From: Mitsuaria sp. WAJ17 | GTDB taxonomy: Bacteria > Pseudomonadota > Gammaproteobacteria > Burkholderiales > Burkholderiaceae_C | Assembly (NCBI RefSeq): GCF_014174515.1 | Contig: NZ_JACJUG010000006.1 | Span: forward strand, 1-64,000 | Direction of reading: 5' to 3' | Length of the DNA: 64,000 bases | In this document: positions 18,778-26,613 of the stretch, piece after piece | Layout: each line of letters opens with the position of its first letter | How positions within the stretch are numbered: position 1 is the first letter of the stretch | Notes under the pieces: generated by a model | Database searches by the model: none | Told to the model about the DNA's origin: nothing | Seen by the model: only the letters and a program-made list of their open reading frames with translations | Position numbers and translations under genes: made by a program

Positions 18778-19043
18778 CGAAGTTCGCAATCAAGCCGACC
18801 ACGCCCGTAGCCCCTGCGGTCGCAGGACCCACGGAGTCCGACCCGCACGCAGCGGCTGAACTCAAGGGCCGAGGCCGCGGGAAGAACAAGCGGGTGGGCA
18901 TCGCCGTCCGGTTGGGCCACGAAGACTGGTACCGCCTCCATGACCTGGCTGTGCGCGAGCACACGTCACTGCAGGCCCTCATCGTTGCGGGTCTCAGTGC
19001 AGTGATGGAGCAGCGAGGCCTGCCACCGTTGTCCGGCAGTTGA
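18756..19043 (+). CDS. Ribbon-helix-helix DNA-binding protein, ParG-like
   Basis: The 95-residue protein has a flexible N-terminus rich in Pro/Ala and a basic patch (KGRGRGKNKRVG), followed by a short RHH-like fold (IAVRLGHEDWYRLHDLAV, then TSLQALIVAGLSAVM). It overlaps the end of parA, which suggests it is the centromere-binding partner or autoregulator of the ParA gene. An antitoxin role is less likely because no toxin gene follows. The start at 18756 is the Met before QPSSSLTKF. Confidence 0.7.
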   Translation: MQPSSSLTKFAIKPTTPVAPAVAGPTESDPHAAAELKGRGRGKNKRVGIAVRLGHEDWYRLHDLAVREHTSLQALIVAGLSAVMEQRGLPPLSGS

Positions 19044-19348
19044 TCTCCGGGCACCCCCTCAATGTAGGGGGTAAGGTCGCAGCTTGTCAGCGAGCTGATC
19101 AGACCCCACGTTATGGGGCTGAGAGCAGCAACTACTCAACATCGGGATTTGCTCCCGGGTCTGGCTCGCCAGATCACTTTGCGGTGTGAACCGCGAGGCC
19201 CAGCTACTCGTTCCGCGGTGATTGGCCCCCGTGACCTCGCGACTCAGTGCTCGTCACTGAGTCATTGGGGCTGTGGGCGCCAACCAGATCGCGACTAACG
19301 TTTTCGTGAGCTCGATGGTTTCCGCAGCCCGGCAACCACACCGGGATC
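19044..19348. promoter_or_regulatory. Inverted-repeat-rich intergenic region (possible centromere/operator)
   Basis: No gene is seen in these 305 bases. At least three inverted repeats lie in it: ACCCCC/GGGGGT (19053-19058 and 19067-19072), CCCC/GGGG (19104-19107 and 19115-19118) and a perfect 9-bp pair GACTCAGTG/CACTGAGTC (19241-19249 and 19255-19263). None has a T-tract. The position after parA and the RHH gene fits a partition site or operator; this is inference. Confidence 0.45.
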
Positions 19349-20425
19349 ATGAGCGAAACGAACCACCTGGGGCACGCGAACCGCCCCAACGAACTGCTGG
19401 CCGCATACACGCAGCGCTACCCGAACGCGCACCGCGACATCGATGCAATGCGTATGGACAAGGGGCGCCTCGGCTTTCCTTACTGGCCTGACTGGTGCTA
19501 CGCACCGATCGCTTGCAGCGTGGCAGCGATTGCCAGTCACCATCAGCTCTGCGTCGATCACATGCGGGAGTGGGGCGTACTGGATTCGATGGATGCAACG
19601 ACCCTCGCTGCACTTGCGGCGTGGCGCAAGACTCGGGGCGTCTACACATTTGACCCCGACGTCTATGAAGAAGTCTGCGAGACCTCTCTCGATGGGAAGC
19701 TTCCCATCGACATGCTGTTCCGAATGCCGGGGTGGTGCATCTACCTGCCGACCCCTGACATGAACGTTCTGAGCACCAGGATCTATGGGTGCTTTGTTCA
19801 CCTGGAACACAACCTCAGCAACGGGCGGGCGGAATTGCGCCTCCTGTTCGACGTCGGCGACGATTGCCAAGTCGTCTACCCGGTGACCTTGCATCTCGGG
19901 GACTGGACTCTGCACGAGGCCCTGGATCGCGCGAACAAGGCCACGGCTGACCGTGAATCGCTCAGGAATGTGTCAGGGCTGCCGGATGCACAGAAGATCA
20001 AGCAGGCGTTCGAGGTGGCGACCCGGGCCGTCGTGAACATGGTTCTCTTTGTTTGCAGCCAGGCTTCGGATATCTCAGGCAGCCACGGCCGCCCGAGCAA
20101 CCCGCAGCCCACCAAGACCAGGAAAGGTATGAAGGTCTTTGCGGCCCAGCACACTCGCGAATGGCTGGTGGGCGCACGTTTGGGATCGGCGCTGCGCAAG
20201 GCACGGTCAATCCGGGAAGACGCCGCCGTGATCACCGGCCGCAGGGGCCCCAGGCCACACATCCGCCGGGCACACTGGCATACCTACCTCACTGGCCCCA
20301 GAACCGCCGATGGTCAGCGCCTACCCCGCACCGACCTGCAGGCGCACATGAAGTGGCTCCATCCGACACTCGTTCGTGTCAACGATGAGGACAAGCTGAC
20401 GACGGTGGTTTACCCAGTCCGCTGA
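19349..20425 (+). CDS. AcrVA2-like anti-CRISPR family protein
   Basis: The 358-residue protein resembles Moraxella AcrVA2 along its length as I remember that sequence. A central block WRKTRGVYTFDPDVYEEVC followed by PIDMLFRMPGWCIYLPT corresponds to the AcrVA2 stretch with W-R-x-T-x-G-x-Y and L-P-D-W-C-V-Y. The C-terminal signature RPHIRRAHWHTYLTG, then a Trp and Val-Arg-Val-Asn, corresponds to RPHIRRGHWHGYWQG and V-F-V-N. AcrVA2 lowers type V-A CRISPR immunity by reducing Cas12a production, reportedly through recognition of the nascent Cas12a N-terminus and loss of its mRNA. Homologues are spread over plasmids and islands in hosts without Cas12a, so the target here is open. It is a single gene, flanked by hairpins upstream. 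Confidence 0.75.
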   Translation: MSETNHLGHANRPNELLAAYTQRYPNAHRDIDAMRMDKGRLGFPYWPDWCYAPIACSVAAIASHHQLCVDHMREWGVLDSMDATTLAALAAWRKTRGVYTFDPDVYEEVCETSLDGKLPIDMLFRMPGWCIYLPTPDMNVLSTRIYGCFVHLEHNLSNGRAELRLLFDVGDDCQVVYPVTLHLGDWTLHEALDRANKATADRESLRNVSGLPDAQKIKQAFEVATRAVVNMVLFVCSQASDISGSHGRPSNPQPTKTRKGMKVFAAQHTREWLVGARLGSALRKARSIREDAAVITGRRGPRPHIRRAHWHTYLTGPRTADGQRLPRTDLQAHMKWLHPTLVRVNDEDKLTTVVYPVR

Positions 20426-20541
20426 CCGATAAAGGCTGGCAGTTTGCGCGCGAGCTGCCAAGCCATGCGAGGTCTCGATCGGAAACGCCTGTCGCCTGTT
20501 ACCGCACCCGCCGACCAACCGTGCGCAGAGGCGGGCAACTG

Positions 20542-21321
20542 TCAGGCTGCTTGAGCCTTCTTCTTTTTGACCACGGAAGGCAGGGAAGGCAAACATTCAA
20601 AGAGGCGCTCAGCGTATGCAACACCAACGCGCCTAACGGCGTCGGCATTGAAATAGAACAGCCAGCTTGCCAGCAGCGCCACAGAGATGACCAACGTCAT
20701 CGCAGCAGCCAACCCGGGATTTGCGAAGTTGACCAAATTCACGTTGAGTGGATCGAGGCCAAGCACGCCCGCCAATACCAGTCCATAAAGCAGCCCGAGC
20801 AGGGATGTCGCGATGCCAATGGGCTTCATGGCCAGCATGTTGCGGTGGAACCCATACGCAATGTTCTCCTTCAGCAGCAAGCTCTTATTGCTCCGCGTCA
20901 GCTCACGCAGGCGCTTGGTGGCCCCAATGTAGGTATCGTCGGCCTTCGCCGGGGCCGCTGCCTCCTCTTCGGCCGTCGGCATCTCGATGCCGAGCTTGGA
21001 GACGATGGCATCGTGGTAACGACGCTTGCTGACACTGTCCAGGGTCTGATCGGAATGGCGCAGCGCCAGGGTGGTGGGCATCCCGCCCCAACTCTTAACC
21101 AGCCTTTCCTCAAGCTGCTTGCCGCGCACACGCGCAACGCTGGCCAGCGTGTACATCGCACCGCAGCCCGCCAGCAAGCCGACCAATGCGGTCAAGATCG
21201 GGTGCCGCACGCCGTAGACGCACACCAGCGGCACCAGCAATGGCAGCGCGACGAGGAGGCCGGGCGCAAGCCGTGCTTTGCGTTCATACGGGTCCTTGGC
21301 GAGTTCGACCAGAGCGAGCAT
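20542..21321 (-). CDS. Multi-pass membrane protein, second gene of WYL operon
   Basis: I do not recognise a named family. The 259-residue protein has two hydrophobic hairpins: one at the N-terminus (LLVALPLLVPLVCVYGV and ILTALVGLLAGCGAMYTLA) and one near the C-terminus (IGIATSLLGLLYGLVLAGV and AAMTLVISVALLASWLFYF). Between them is a cytoplasmic-looking domain of about 110 residues with Ala/Glu-rich and charged helices, and it ends in a Lys-rich tail (VVKKKKAQAA). It starts 9 bases after the WYL regulator stop codon, so the two form an operon divergent from the MBL/E2-E1-JAB genes. It could be a membrane effector of that system, but this rests on position only. Confidence 0.6.
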   Translation of the reverse strand: MLALVELAKDPYERKARLAPGLLVALPLLVPLVCVYGVRHPILTALVGLLAGCGAMYTLASVARVRGKQLEERLVKSWGGMPTTLALRHSDQTLDSVSKRRYHDAIVSKLGIEMPTAEEEAAAPAKADDTYIGATKRLRELTRSNKSLLLKENIAYGFHRNMLAMKPIGIATSLLGLLYGLVLAGVLGLDPLNVNLVNFANPGLAAAMTLVISVALLASWLFYFNADAVRRVGVAYAERLFECLPSLPSVVKKKKAQAA

Positions 21322-21330
21322 TCGATGTCC

Positions 21331-22236
21331 TCAGTTGGATGCGGTGAGCGCGTCGATGTAGGGTTGCAGCTCGGCGCGATTGCTGAGGCTGATCTGCTGG
21401 GCGGTGGGGTCGCTTGGAGCATCCGTATGGAGACCGAGGCGGCGGAGGGTGTAGTACAGAAACGCCTGCCGGCACTCCAGCGCGACCTGGCCTTCCTCCA
21501 TGCAGTAGTCCAGCTCAATCACGCGCTTCTTCGCAGCAGAAAGACCCGGGTGAGGCACGAGAACCAATGTGAGGATGGTGTGCCAGAACACATCGGTGCC
21601 TGGGTCAATGGTGCTGGGCCCTGCACTCTTCAGGTCCAAGATGCGCGCCAGCACGAAATCGCTGAAGCGCTCTCGCTTGTGGCAGTACGCCCGCACATGC
21701 CAACGAAACCCATCGAAGCCAAGTGCGTGGGGTGAGATCGTGCGGCTGCTGGCATCTATCGACGTCATCGACTGGTAGAGGACCGTGACAGCCGCCTTGT
21801 CCTGGATGGCGCGAACCACTGCGTGCACGACTTGGTCGCTGACAGCGCGCCAAGGCGATGGGGCAGTTCCGACGGCGGGGGCGTGGCCGATAAAGCTGGC
21901 CCCAGACTCCAGCAGGCCAGTGGTCTTTGCGTGAAGCTCCGCCAGATACCGCGGGGCCGAGCTTCGGGGAAACAAGGGCTTGAAGCTTGTGCCCGCCACG
22001 TAGGTCCGTGAACTTCGGTCGTACTCCAAGTTGCCCGGGGCCAGCTCGAGGTATCGGGCAATGTCCAGAGACGCCTGCGGCGTCGAGATGCTGAAGTGCT
22101 CGATGAGATCGGTTCGGTTCAACCGCCCCTCCCACCGCAACCGGAAATCTATGAATTGAAGACGGCGTTCAAGGCCCCAGCTCACGCTAGGGGCACCAGT
22201 TGCGCTGGCATCCGGCGAATGTGTGGTGTTGCCCAT
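21331..22236 (-). CDS. WYL-domain transcriptional regulator (CapW/BrxR-like)
   Basis: The 301-residue protein has an N-terminal winged-helix region (WGLERRLQFIDFRLRWEG, NRTDLIEHFSISTPQASLD), a central WYL domain (VTVLYQSMTSIDASSRTISPHALG is split here as VTVLYQSMTSID and ISPHALGFDGFRWHVRAYC) and a C-terminal extension. This is the layout of CapW and BrxR, repressors that control CBASS, BREX and other defence operons and are thought to sense a ligand through the WYL domain. It is divergent from the MBL/E2-E1-JAB operon, with palindromes in the 90-bp gap, which suggests it represses both directions. Confidence 0.85.
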   Translation of the reverse strand: MGNTTHSPDASATGAPSVSWGLERRLQFIDFRLRWEGRLNRTDLIEHFSISTPQASLDIARYLELAPGNLEYDRSSRTYVAGTSFKPLFPRSSAPRYLAELHAKTTGLLESGASFIGHAPAVGTAPSPWRAVSDQVVHAVVRAIQDKAAVTVLYQSMTSIDASSRTISPHALGFDGFRWHVRAYCHKRERFSDFVLARILDLKSAGPSTIDPGTDVFWHTILTLVLVPHPGLSAAKKRVIELDYCMEEGQVALECRQAFLYYTLRRLGLHTDAPSDPTAQQISLSNRAELQPYIDALTASN

Positions 22237-22326
22237 GCCTCAAGTCTACTTTATAGACGCGAACAAAAGATAGTCGTATACTTTTTGTACGCACCCAAGA
22301 CTTCCGGGCATGCCAAGGGACTCAAG
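22237..22326. promoter_or_regulatory. Divergent promoter/operator for WYL regulator and MBL-E2-E1-JAB operon
   Basis: The gap contains a palindrome GTCTA-CTTTA-TAGAC (22244-22258) and a second imperfect one with arms CGTA and TACG (22275-22291). TATACT at 22279-22284 is a plausible -10 for the rightward operon. The AT-rich character contrasts with the neighbours. Confidence 0.55.
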
Positions 22327-23520
22327 ATGCCGACTACCGTTACCTTTTTCCCCGTCGATAACGGCGACATGACGCTGATCCGCCTGGGCGACGTCGACGC
22401 CACCACCATCCTGATTGACGTGAACATCCGCGTCGATGCGGACGACCCGAACAGCAAGGTCCGGGACGTCGCGAAGGATCTGCGCGGGCATCTGAAGAAG
22501 GACGCCAACGGCCGCCCGTATGTGGACGCGTTCTTGCTGAGCCACCCTGACCAAGACCACTGCCGCGGCCTGACCCGCCACTTTCACCTGGGGCCCCTGT
22601 CGGACTACCCCGACGACGCAAAGGAGCACAAGGACAAGAAGATCGTCATCCGCGAGCTGTGGTCGTCCCCGATCGTGTTCCGTCGTGCCAGCAAGAACCA
22701 CACACTGTGCGACGACGCCAAGGCCTTCAGCAAAGAGGCCCGCCGCCGCGTCCAGGTGCACAAGGACCACTATTTCGCCGTATCGGACGGCGACCGCATC
22801 CAACTCATGGGCAAGGACATCGACGGCAAGACGGACGACCTGGTGCCGATCGTTCGCCCGGTGGACGAGGCGTTTAGCACCATCTGCGGCCGCACCTCGA
22901 AGTTCTTCAGCGCCTTCTTGTTGGCGCCCATCGATGCCAGCGCCGACGCGGAAATCGAGGAGTGCCTCTCGAAGAATGAGTCGAGCGTCATCATCAACTT
23001 CACGCTGGCCGCTGACGACAACACGCCGGACGGCGCCAAGTTCCTCAGTGGCGGAGATGCGGAAGTCTTCATCTGGAACCTCCTGTGGGATCGCCACAAG
23101 AAGGCCCCTTCGGTCCTCGAGTACGACCTGATGCAGACGCCCCACCACTGCTCCTGGCACTCGCTGTCGTACGACAGCTGGTCGGACAAGGGTGAGGACG
23201 CCAAACTGGAAGCGGACGCACGCAAGGCGTTGTCCCAGACCCGCAGCGGCGCCGTCATCGTGGCCAGTTGCAAGCCCATCAAGGACGACGACAGCGACCC
23301 GCCGTGCATTCGGGCCAAGCGCGAGTACGTGGCGATCGTGGACGATGCCGAGGGCAAGTTCTATTGCACCGGCGAGTACCCCAAGGCCGGTGAAGAGGAA
23401 CCCATGGCCTTCACCGTTACATCCCAGGGCGTGGCCCTGGCGCAGCGTCGCGAGGCCGGCTCCAAGGCGGCCGCCTTCACATCGACGACGCTCACGCCCC
23501 TGCCCCACGGCGCGGCATGA
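22327..23520 (+). CDS. Metallo-beta-lactamase-fold hydrolase (ComEC-like MBL)
   Basis: The 397-residue protein carries the MBL metal motif HPDQDH (in LLSHPDQDHCRGL, near residue 77) and a later TPHHCSWHSLS that corresponds to the PHHGS motif of ComEC/Rec2-related MBL domains. The N-terminus TFFPVDNGDMTLIRLGD also resembles that family (VGQGD-like). No transmembrane segment is visible, so it is a soluble hydrolase, possibly acting on nucleic acid or a nucleotide. The substrate is unknown. It overlaps the next gene by 4 bases (ATGA). MBL genes next to E2-E1-JAB fusions have been noted in comparative surveys of prokaryotic ubiquitin-like systems. Confidence 0.85.
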   Translation: MPTTVTFFPVDNGDMTLIRLGDVDATTILIDVNIRVDADDPNSKVRDVAKDLRGHLKKDANGRPYVDAFLLSHPDQDHCRGLTRHFHLGPLSDYPDDAKEHKDKKIVIRELWSSPIVFRRASKNHTLCDDAKAFSKEARRRVQVHKDHYFAVSDGDRIQLMGKDIDGKTDDLVPIVRPVDEAFSTICGRTSKFFSAFLLAPIDASADAEIEECLSKNESSVIINFTLAADDNTPDGAKFLSGGDAEVFIWNLLWDRHKKAPSVLEYDLMQTPHHCSWHSLSYDSWSDKGEDAKLEADARKALSQTRSGAVIVASCKPIKDDDSDPPCIRAKREYVAIVDDAEGKFYCTGEYPKAGEEEPMAFTVTSQGVALAQRREAGSKAAAFTSTTLTPLPHGAA

Positions 23521-25772
23521 CCGCGCTCGACGACGCCATCGATCAGTTGCGTCGGCACCGCGGGATCTCACGGGTCGGCGACCCGGAGATCGTCGGAGGT
23601 GGCGATGGAGGTTGGCTCGTGGAGATCGATATCCCGGTGGAGTTGCCCAGCCGAGCGCGCGCTGCCGGGGTTTCTGCCACCGGCGTCAAGTCCGTCGAGA
23701 CCTGCACACTGGCCTTCAACCGCTGGCCGCTGCGGGCGCCCAAGCCCTACCTGCGGTCCGATTTCCCACGGGATCTGCCGCACATCAACCCTCACCGCGA
23801 GGGCAGCCCCGTGCCGCCCTGCGTATTCGAAGGGTCGCTAGACGAGTTGCTTCACCGTCTCGGCTTGGATGCGGTCATCGATCAGATCATCGACTGGCTG
23901 GGTAAAGCTGCCGGTGGCACGCTCATCGACCTGAGCCAAGGGTGGGAGCCCACGCGCCGCGATTCCTGTCCTTCCACGGTCGAGTTCAGTGCCGAGCGCC
24001 TGATCGCCGCAACACCGGCCGACGGCGCAGTCCTGACGACCGCTGCAAGCTACGTGACCGTCGGAGACGGGATGTACTGTCGTGTGCAGCCCGAGCTGAC
24101 ACCCCAGGCGCATGTACCCTTCACTCAGGAACTGCGCGGCAAGCCAGAACGGCAGTTTGGGGCAGGCTTGTTCCCTGCCTTCATAGCCCGAGCCGCCGCC
24201 ATCGACGATCAGTTCCCGGTGATCGGAAAGTACCAGCCCGATACGGTCGTTGACCTCACCTCTCTTCTCGATTTGGCGGGTGCCTTAGGCATCGATCGAA
24301 CGGCCCTGGATACGGCGCTGTCAGACTACTACCGCGCATCGGTCTTCGGCCTGGTTCAGAACTACAAGAGCTGGCAAAAGGGCTTATTGGCCCTCGTCGT
24401 GCTCGTGGTGAAGCGTCCGGCCCGACTCGTTGGGTCGGAAGGCCGCGACGTGGAGGTCCTGCCCTATGTGATCAGGTACGACATCGACCCGACGTCGGCC
24501 TTCAAATTCACGAGCAGCGTGCACGCAGCGTTCCACTCGCACGCCGTATCGCCTGAGCTGCTCGCGCGCACGTCAGGATTGCCACAGGCCGTGACGCAGG
24601 CGAAGGCTGTGCTGATCGGCTGCGGCAGCCTGGGCTCCAAGATTGGCATGCATCTAGCACGCGCCGGCATCGGACAGCAGACGTTCGTGGACAACGAAGT
24701 CATGTCGCCGCACAACTTTGCCCGGCACGCCTTGCTGGAAGACGAGCGCACGCTGGTCCCATACAAGGCAGAGCAAATGAGAGTCGCGCTCGAACGACTG
24801 TCTCACCTCGACGCCAAGGCGTACGACCTCGACGCCGTTGACCTCTTCAGGAACGACCAGAAGTTTGCGGAGGTGGTGCCTGCCGATGCGGCACTAATCA
24901 TCGAGACTACGGCGTCACTGCAGGTTCTCATCGCCGCATCAGTTTCCGCTGTACTGACCGCCAGCCAAGTTCGGCTCGCGCGGGCAGCGCTATTCGGGCA
25001 AGGGCGATGCGCCGTGCTAATACTGGAAGCGGAAGGTCGGAAGGCCCGTGTGGACGACATCACGGCCTTCCTGTTTGAGTTATGCCGTTGGCTCCCCGCT
25101 CTCCGCGCGGGGATGGCAGGCACATCCTCTGACCCCAGGAAGGTTTTTGTCGGCGACAACTGCAGATCCCTCACGACGCCCATGGCCGACTCGCTGATCT
25201 CGCGGTCGGCTTCCATGGTGGCAATGCAGACTCAGCAATGGATCTCGGACGGCAAACCATCAAGCGGCCAGCTTTGCGTGGGCGTCAGTGACCCGTCAAA
25301 TATCGGTAGCAGCTGGAAGGTGTTCGAAGCAGGCGAAACGACCGTTCTTGATATCCCTGACGATGGCGGCTGGCAGATCCGTGTGCTGGCCCACGTCGCG
25401 CACGCCATCGACGAAGACGCGCGTCGTTGGGGTCGTCTTGAAACCGGCGGCGCGTTGGTGGGACGCGTGTCCTATGAGGCGCGCACGATCACTATCGCCG
25501 GCATGGTGGCGGCGCCACCCGATAGCGTTCGTAGCGAAGCCGCCTTCATCCTGGGCACCCAGGGCCTGGCCCAAACCCTCACGGAAGCGCATGCGGCAAG
25601 CGTTGGACACCTGATGTTTGTAGGTACCTGGCACAGTCACCCCATGGGCGGAAACCACTCAGGGATCGACAAAAACACGCTGAGGAAGATCGCCACTGAT
25701 GGCCGAGGGTTGCCAGCGGTATCGCTGGTGTGGACGCCCCAGGGCCTCATTTGCGCGGTCGACCGCTGGTAG
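23517..25772 (+). CDS. E2-E1-JAB triple-fusion ubiquitin-like conjugation enzyme
   Basis: This single 751-residue chain appears to hold three parts. Residues about 1-135 look like an E2 (UBC) domain: SDFPRDLPHINPHREG, candidate catalytic Cys102 in PPCVFEG, then a helix with DWLGKAAGG. After a middle region (about 140-360), an E1/ThiF domain has the nucleotide loop LIGCGSLGSK (368-375), Asp392, Asn400 and Arg403 in VDNEVMSPHNFARH, and candidate catalytic Cys549 in GDNCRSLTTP. The C-terminus (about 620-751) is a JAB/JAMM peptidase: ETGG (Glu642), WHSHP (His706, His708), Ser715 and Asp718. E1 and E2 would charge and transfer a modifier; JAB would process or remove it. No separate ubiquitin-like gene or CD-NTase is seen nearby. 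Confidence 0.85.
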   Translation: MTALDDAIDQLRRHRGISRVGDPEIVGGGDGGWLVEIDIPVELPSRARAAGVSATGVKSVETCTLAFNRWPLRAPKPYLRSDFPRDLPHINPHREGSPVPPCVFEGSLDELLHRLGLDAVIDQIIDWLGKAAGGTLIDLSQGWEPTRRDSCPSTVEFSAERLIAATPADGAVLTTAASYVTVGDGMYCRVQPELTPQAHVPFTQELRGKPERQFGAGLFPAFIARAAAIDDQFPVIGKYQPDTVVDLTSLLDLAGALGIDRTALDTALSDYYRASVFGLVQNYKSWQKGLLALVVLVVKRPARLVGSEGRDVEVLPYVIRYDIDPTSAFKFTSSVHAAFHSHAVSPELLARTSGLPQAVTQAKAVLIGCGSLGSKIGMHLARAGIGQQTFVDNEVMSPHNFARHALLEDERTLVPYKAEQMRVALERLSHLDAKAYDLDAVDLFRNDQKFAEVVPADAALIIETTASLQVLIAASVSAVLTASQVRLARAALFGQGRCAVLILEAEGRKARVDDITAFLFELCRWLPALRAGMAGTSSDPRKVFVGDNCRSLTTPMADSLISRSASMVAMQTQQWISDGKPSSGQLCVGVSDPSNIGSSWKVFEAGETTVLDIPDDGGWQIRVLAHVAHAIDEDARRWGRLETGGALVGRVSYEARTITIAGMVAAPPDSVRSEAAFILGTQGLAQTLTEAHAASVGHLMFVGTWHSHPMGGNHSGIDKNTLRKIATDGRGLPAVSLVWTPQGLICAVDRW

Positions 25773-26145
25773 CCACGCTTCCTGCTCCTCGAGGGCGGCA
25801 CCGCGCACTGTCCGCTGGTTCGCTTGGCCGGGCAAGCACCGGCTCCAGCGATCTCCTGGTGACTGGTTGGCGCCGGAAACTTGTCGACTTGAGCGGTAGG
25901 GTCTGCTGACCACTCGATGCCATTTCCAGTCATTGCTCGTCGACGGAGCAACGAAGATCGGTTGTGGATCGTCAGCACAACATGTCGCGGGACGGGCTCC
26001 TGCCGCGGGCACTGCGAGCCACCTCGATGCCGCATCCCGTAGCAACCGGAGTTGCGTGCCGACCAACCGCCGTTTCGTTTGTTGCGTTTTTCGTTTGTTT
26101 CGACTACGATGCGCACTAGACACTAGCCAAGCGGAGCAACACACC
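25773..26145 (+). promoter_or_regulatory. Intergenic region with toxin-antitoxin promoter
   Basis: No gene is supported in these 373 bases. Near the right end, TTGCGT (26082-26087), a 17-bp spacer and TACGAT (26105-26110) form a fair sigma-70 promoter for the antitoxin gene. CGTTT-type direct repeats (26071-26100) overlap it and could be an operator for the excisionase-like antitoxin. Confidence 0.55.
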
Positions 26146-26613
26146 ATGACCCAGTCCACCACCTTCGAAGCATCCCTGCCGGTTGCACGAGAGGTCGCCG
26201 CGGCCACGCAGGGTCAGCGCGCACTGGCAGCGTTTCTATCGACGCAGTTCGAGACCCAGCGGATCCAGATCTTCGACGAGAAGAACGAGGCTCACGCCGT
26301 CGAGCTGCCGACCTCTGCACTACGTCTGCTGGTCGACATCTTGTCGGAGCTGGCCGATGGCAACGCCGTCAAGGTGGTCCCGATCCATGCGGAGCTGACC
26401 ACCCAGGAAGCCGCCGACATGCTCAACGTGTCGCGCCCTCACCTGGTCAAGCTACTTGAGTCGGGTGCGCTGTCCTTCCACAAGGCGGGCAAGCATCGTC
26501 GAGTTCGTTTCTCTGACCTGATGGCCTACAAGGCAGCCCAGGAAGAACGTAGCGCCGCGGCCATGGAAGAGCTTGCTGCGCAGGCACAGGCTCTGCAGAT
26601 GGGCTACGAATGA
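26146..26613 (+). CDS. Excisionase-like (HTH_17) antitoxin
   Basis: The 155-residue protein has an N-terminal helical region (ATQGQRALAAFLSTQFETQ) and a C-terminal MerR/excisionase-type helix-turn-helix (ELTTQEAADMLNVSRPHLVK, then LLESGALSFHKAGKHRRV and FSDLMAY). Proteins of this kind are commonly paired with PIN-domain toxins and autoregulate them. It overlaps the PIN gene by 4 bases. The start at 26146 (MTQSTTFEAS) follows GCGGAG; the longer frame upstream has no start signal. The lone HTH could suggest an excisionase for the island, but the overlap with a PIN gene favours an antitoxin. Confidence 0.8.
   Translation: MTQSTTFEASLPVAREVAAATQGQRALAAFLSTQFETQRIQIFDEKNEAHAVELPTSALRLLVDILSELADGNAVKVVPIHAELTTQEAADMLNVSRPHLVKLLESGALSFHKAGKHRRVRFSDLMAYKAAQEERSAAAMEELAAQAQALQMGYE

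Noticed and set aside
22096..22326. N-terminal extension of the MBL gene
   Set aside because: The open frame extends left over the WYL start and promoter, but ATG 22327 begins a normal MBL domain and the upstream part overlaps the divergent gene.
21331..25772. Canonical CBASS type II operon
   Set aside because: E1, E2 and JAB domains are present, but no CD-NTase or recognised CBASS effector gene is found next to them.
26146..26613. Excisionase (Xis) of the island
   Set aside because: The HTH is excisionase-like, but the 4-base overlap with a PIN toxin gene and the distance from the integrase favour an antitoxin.
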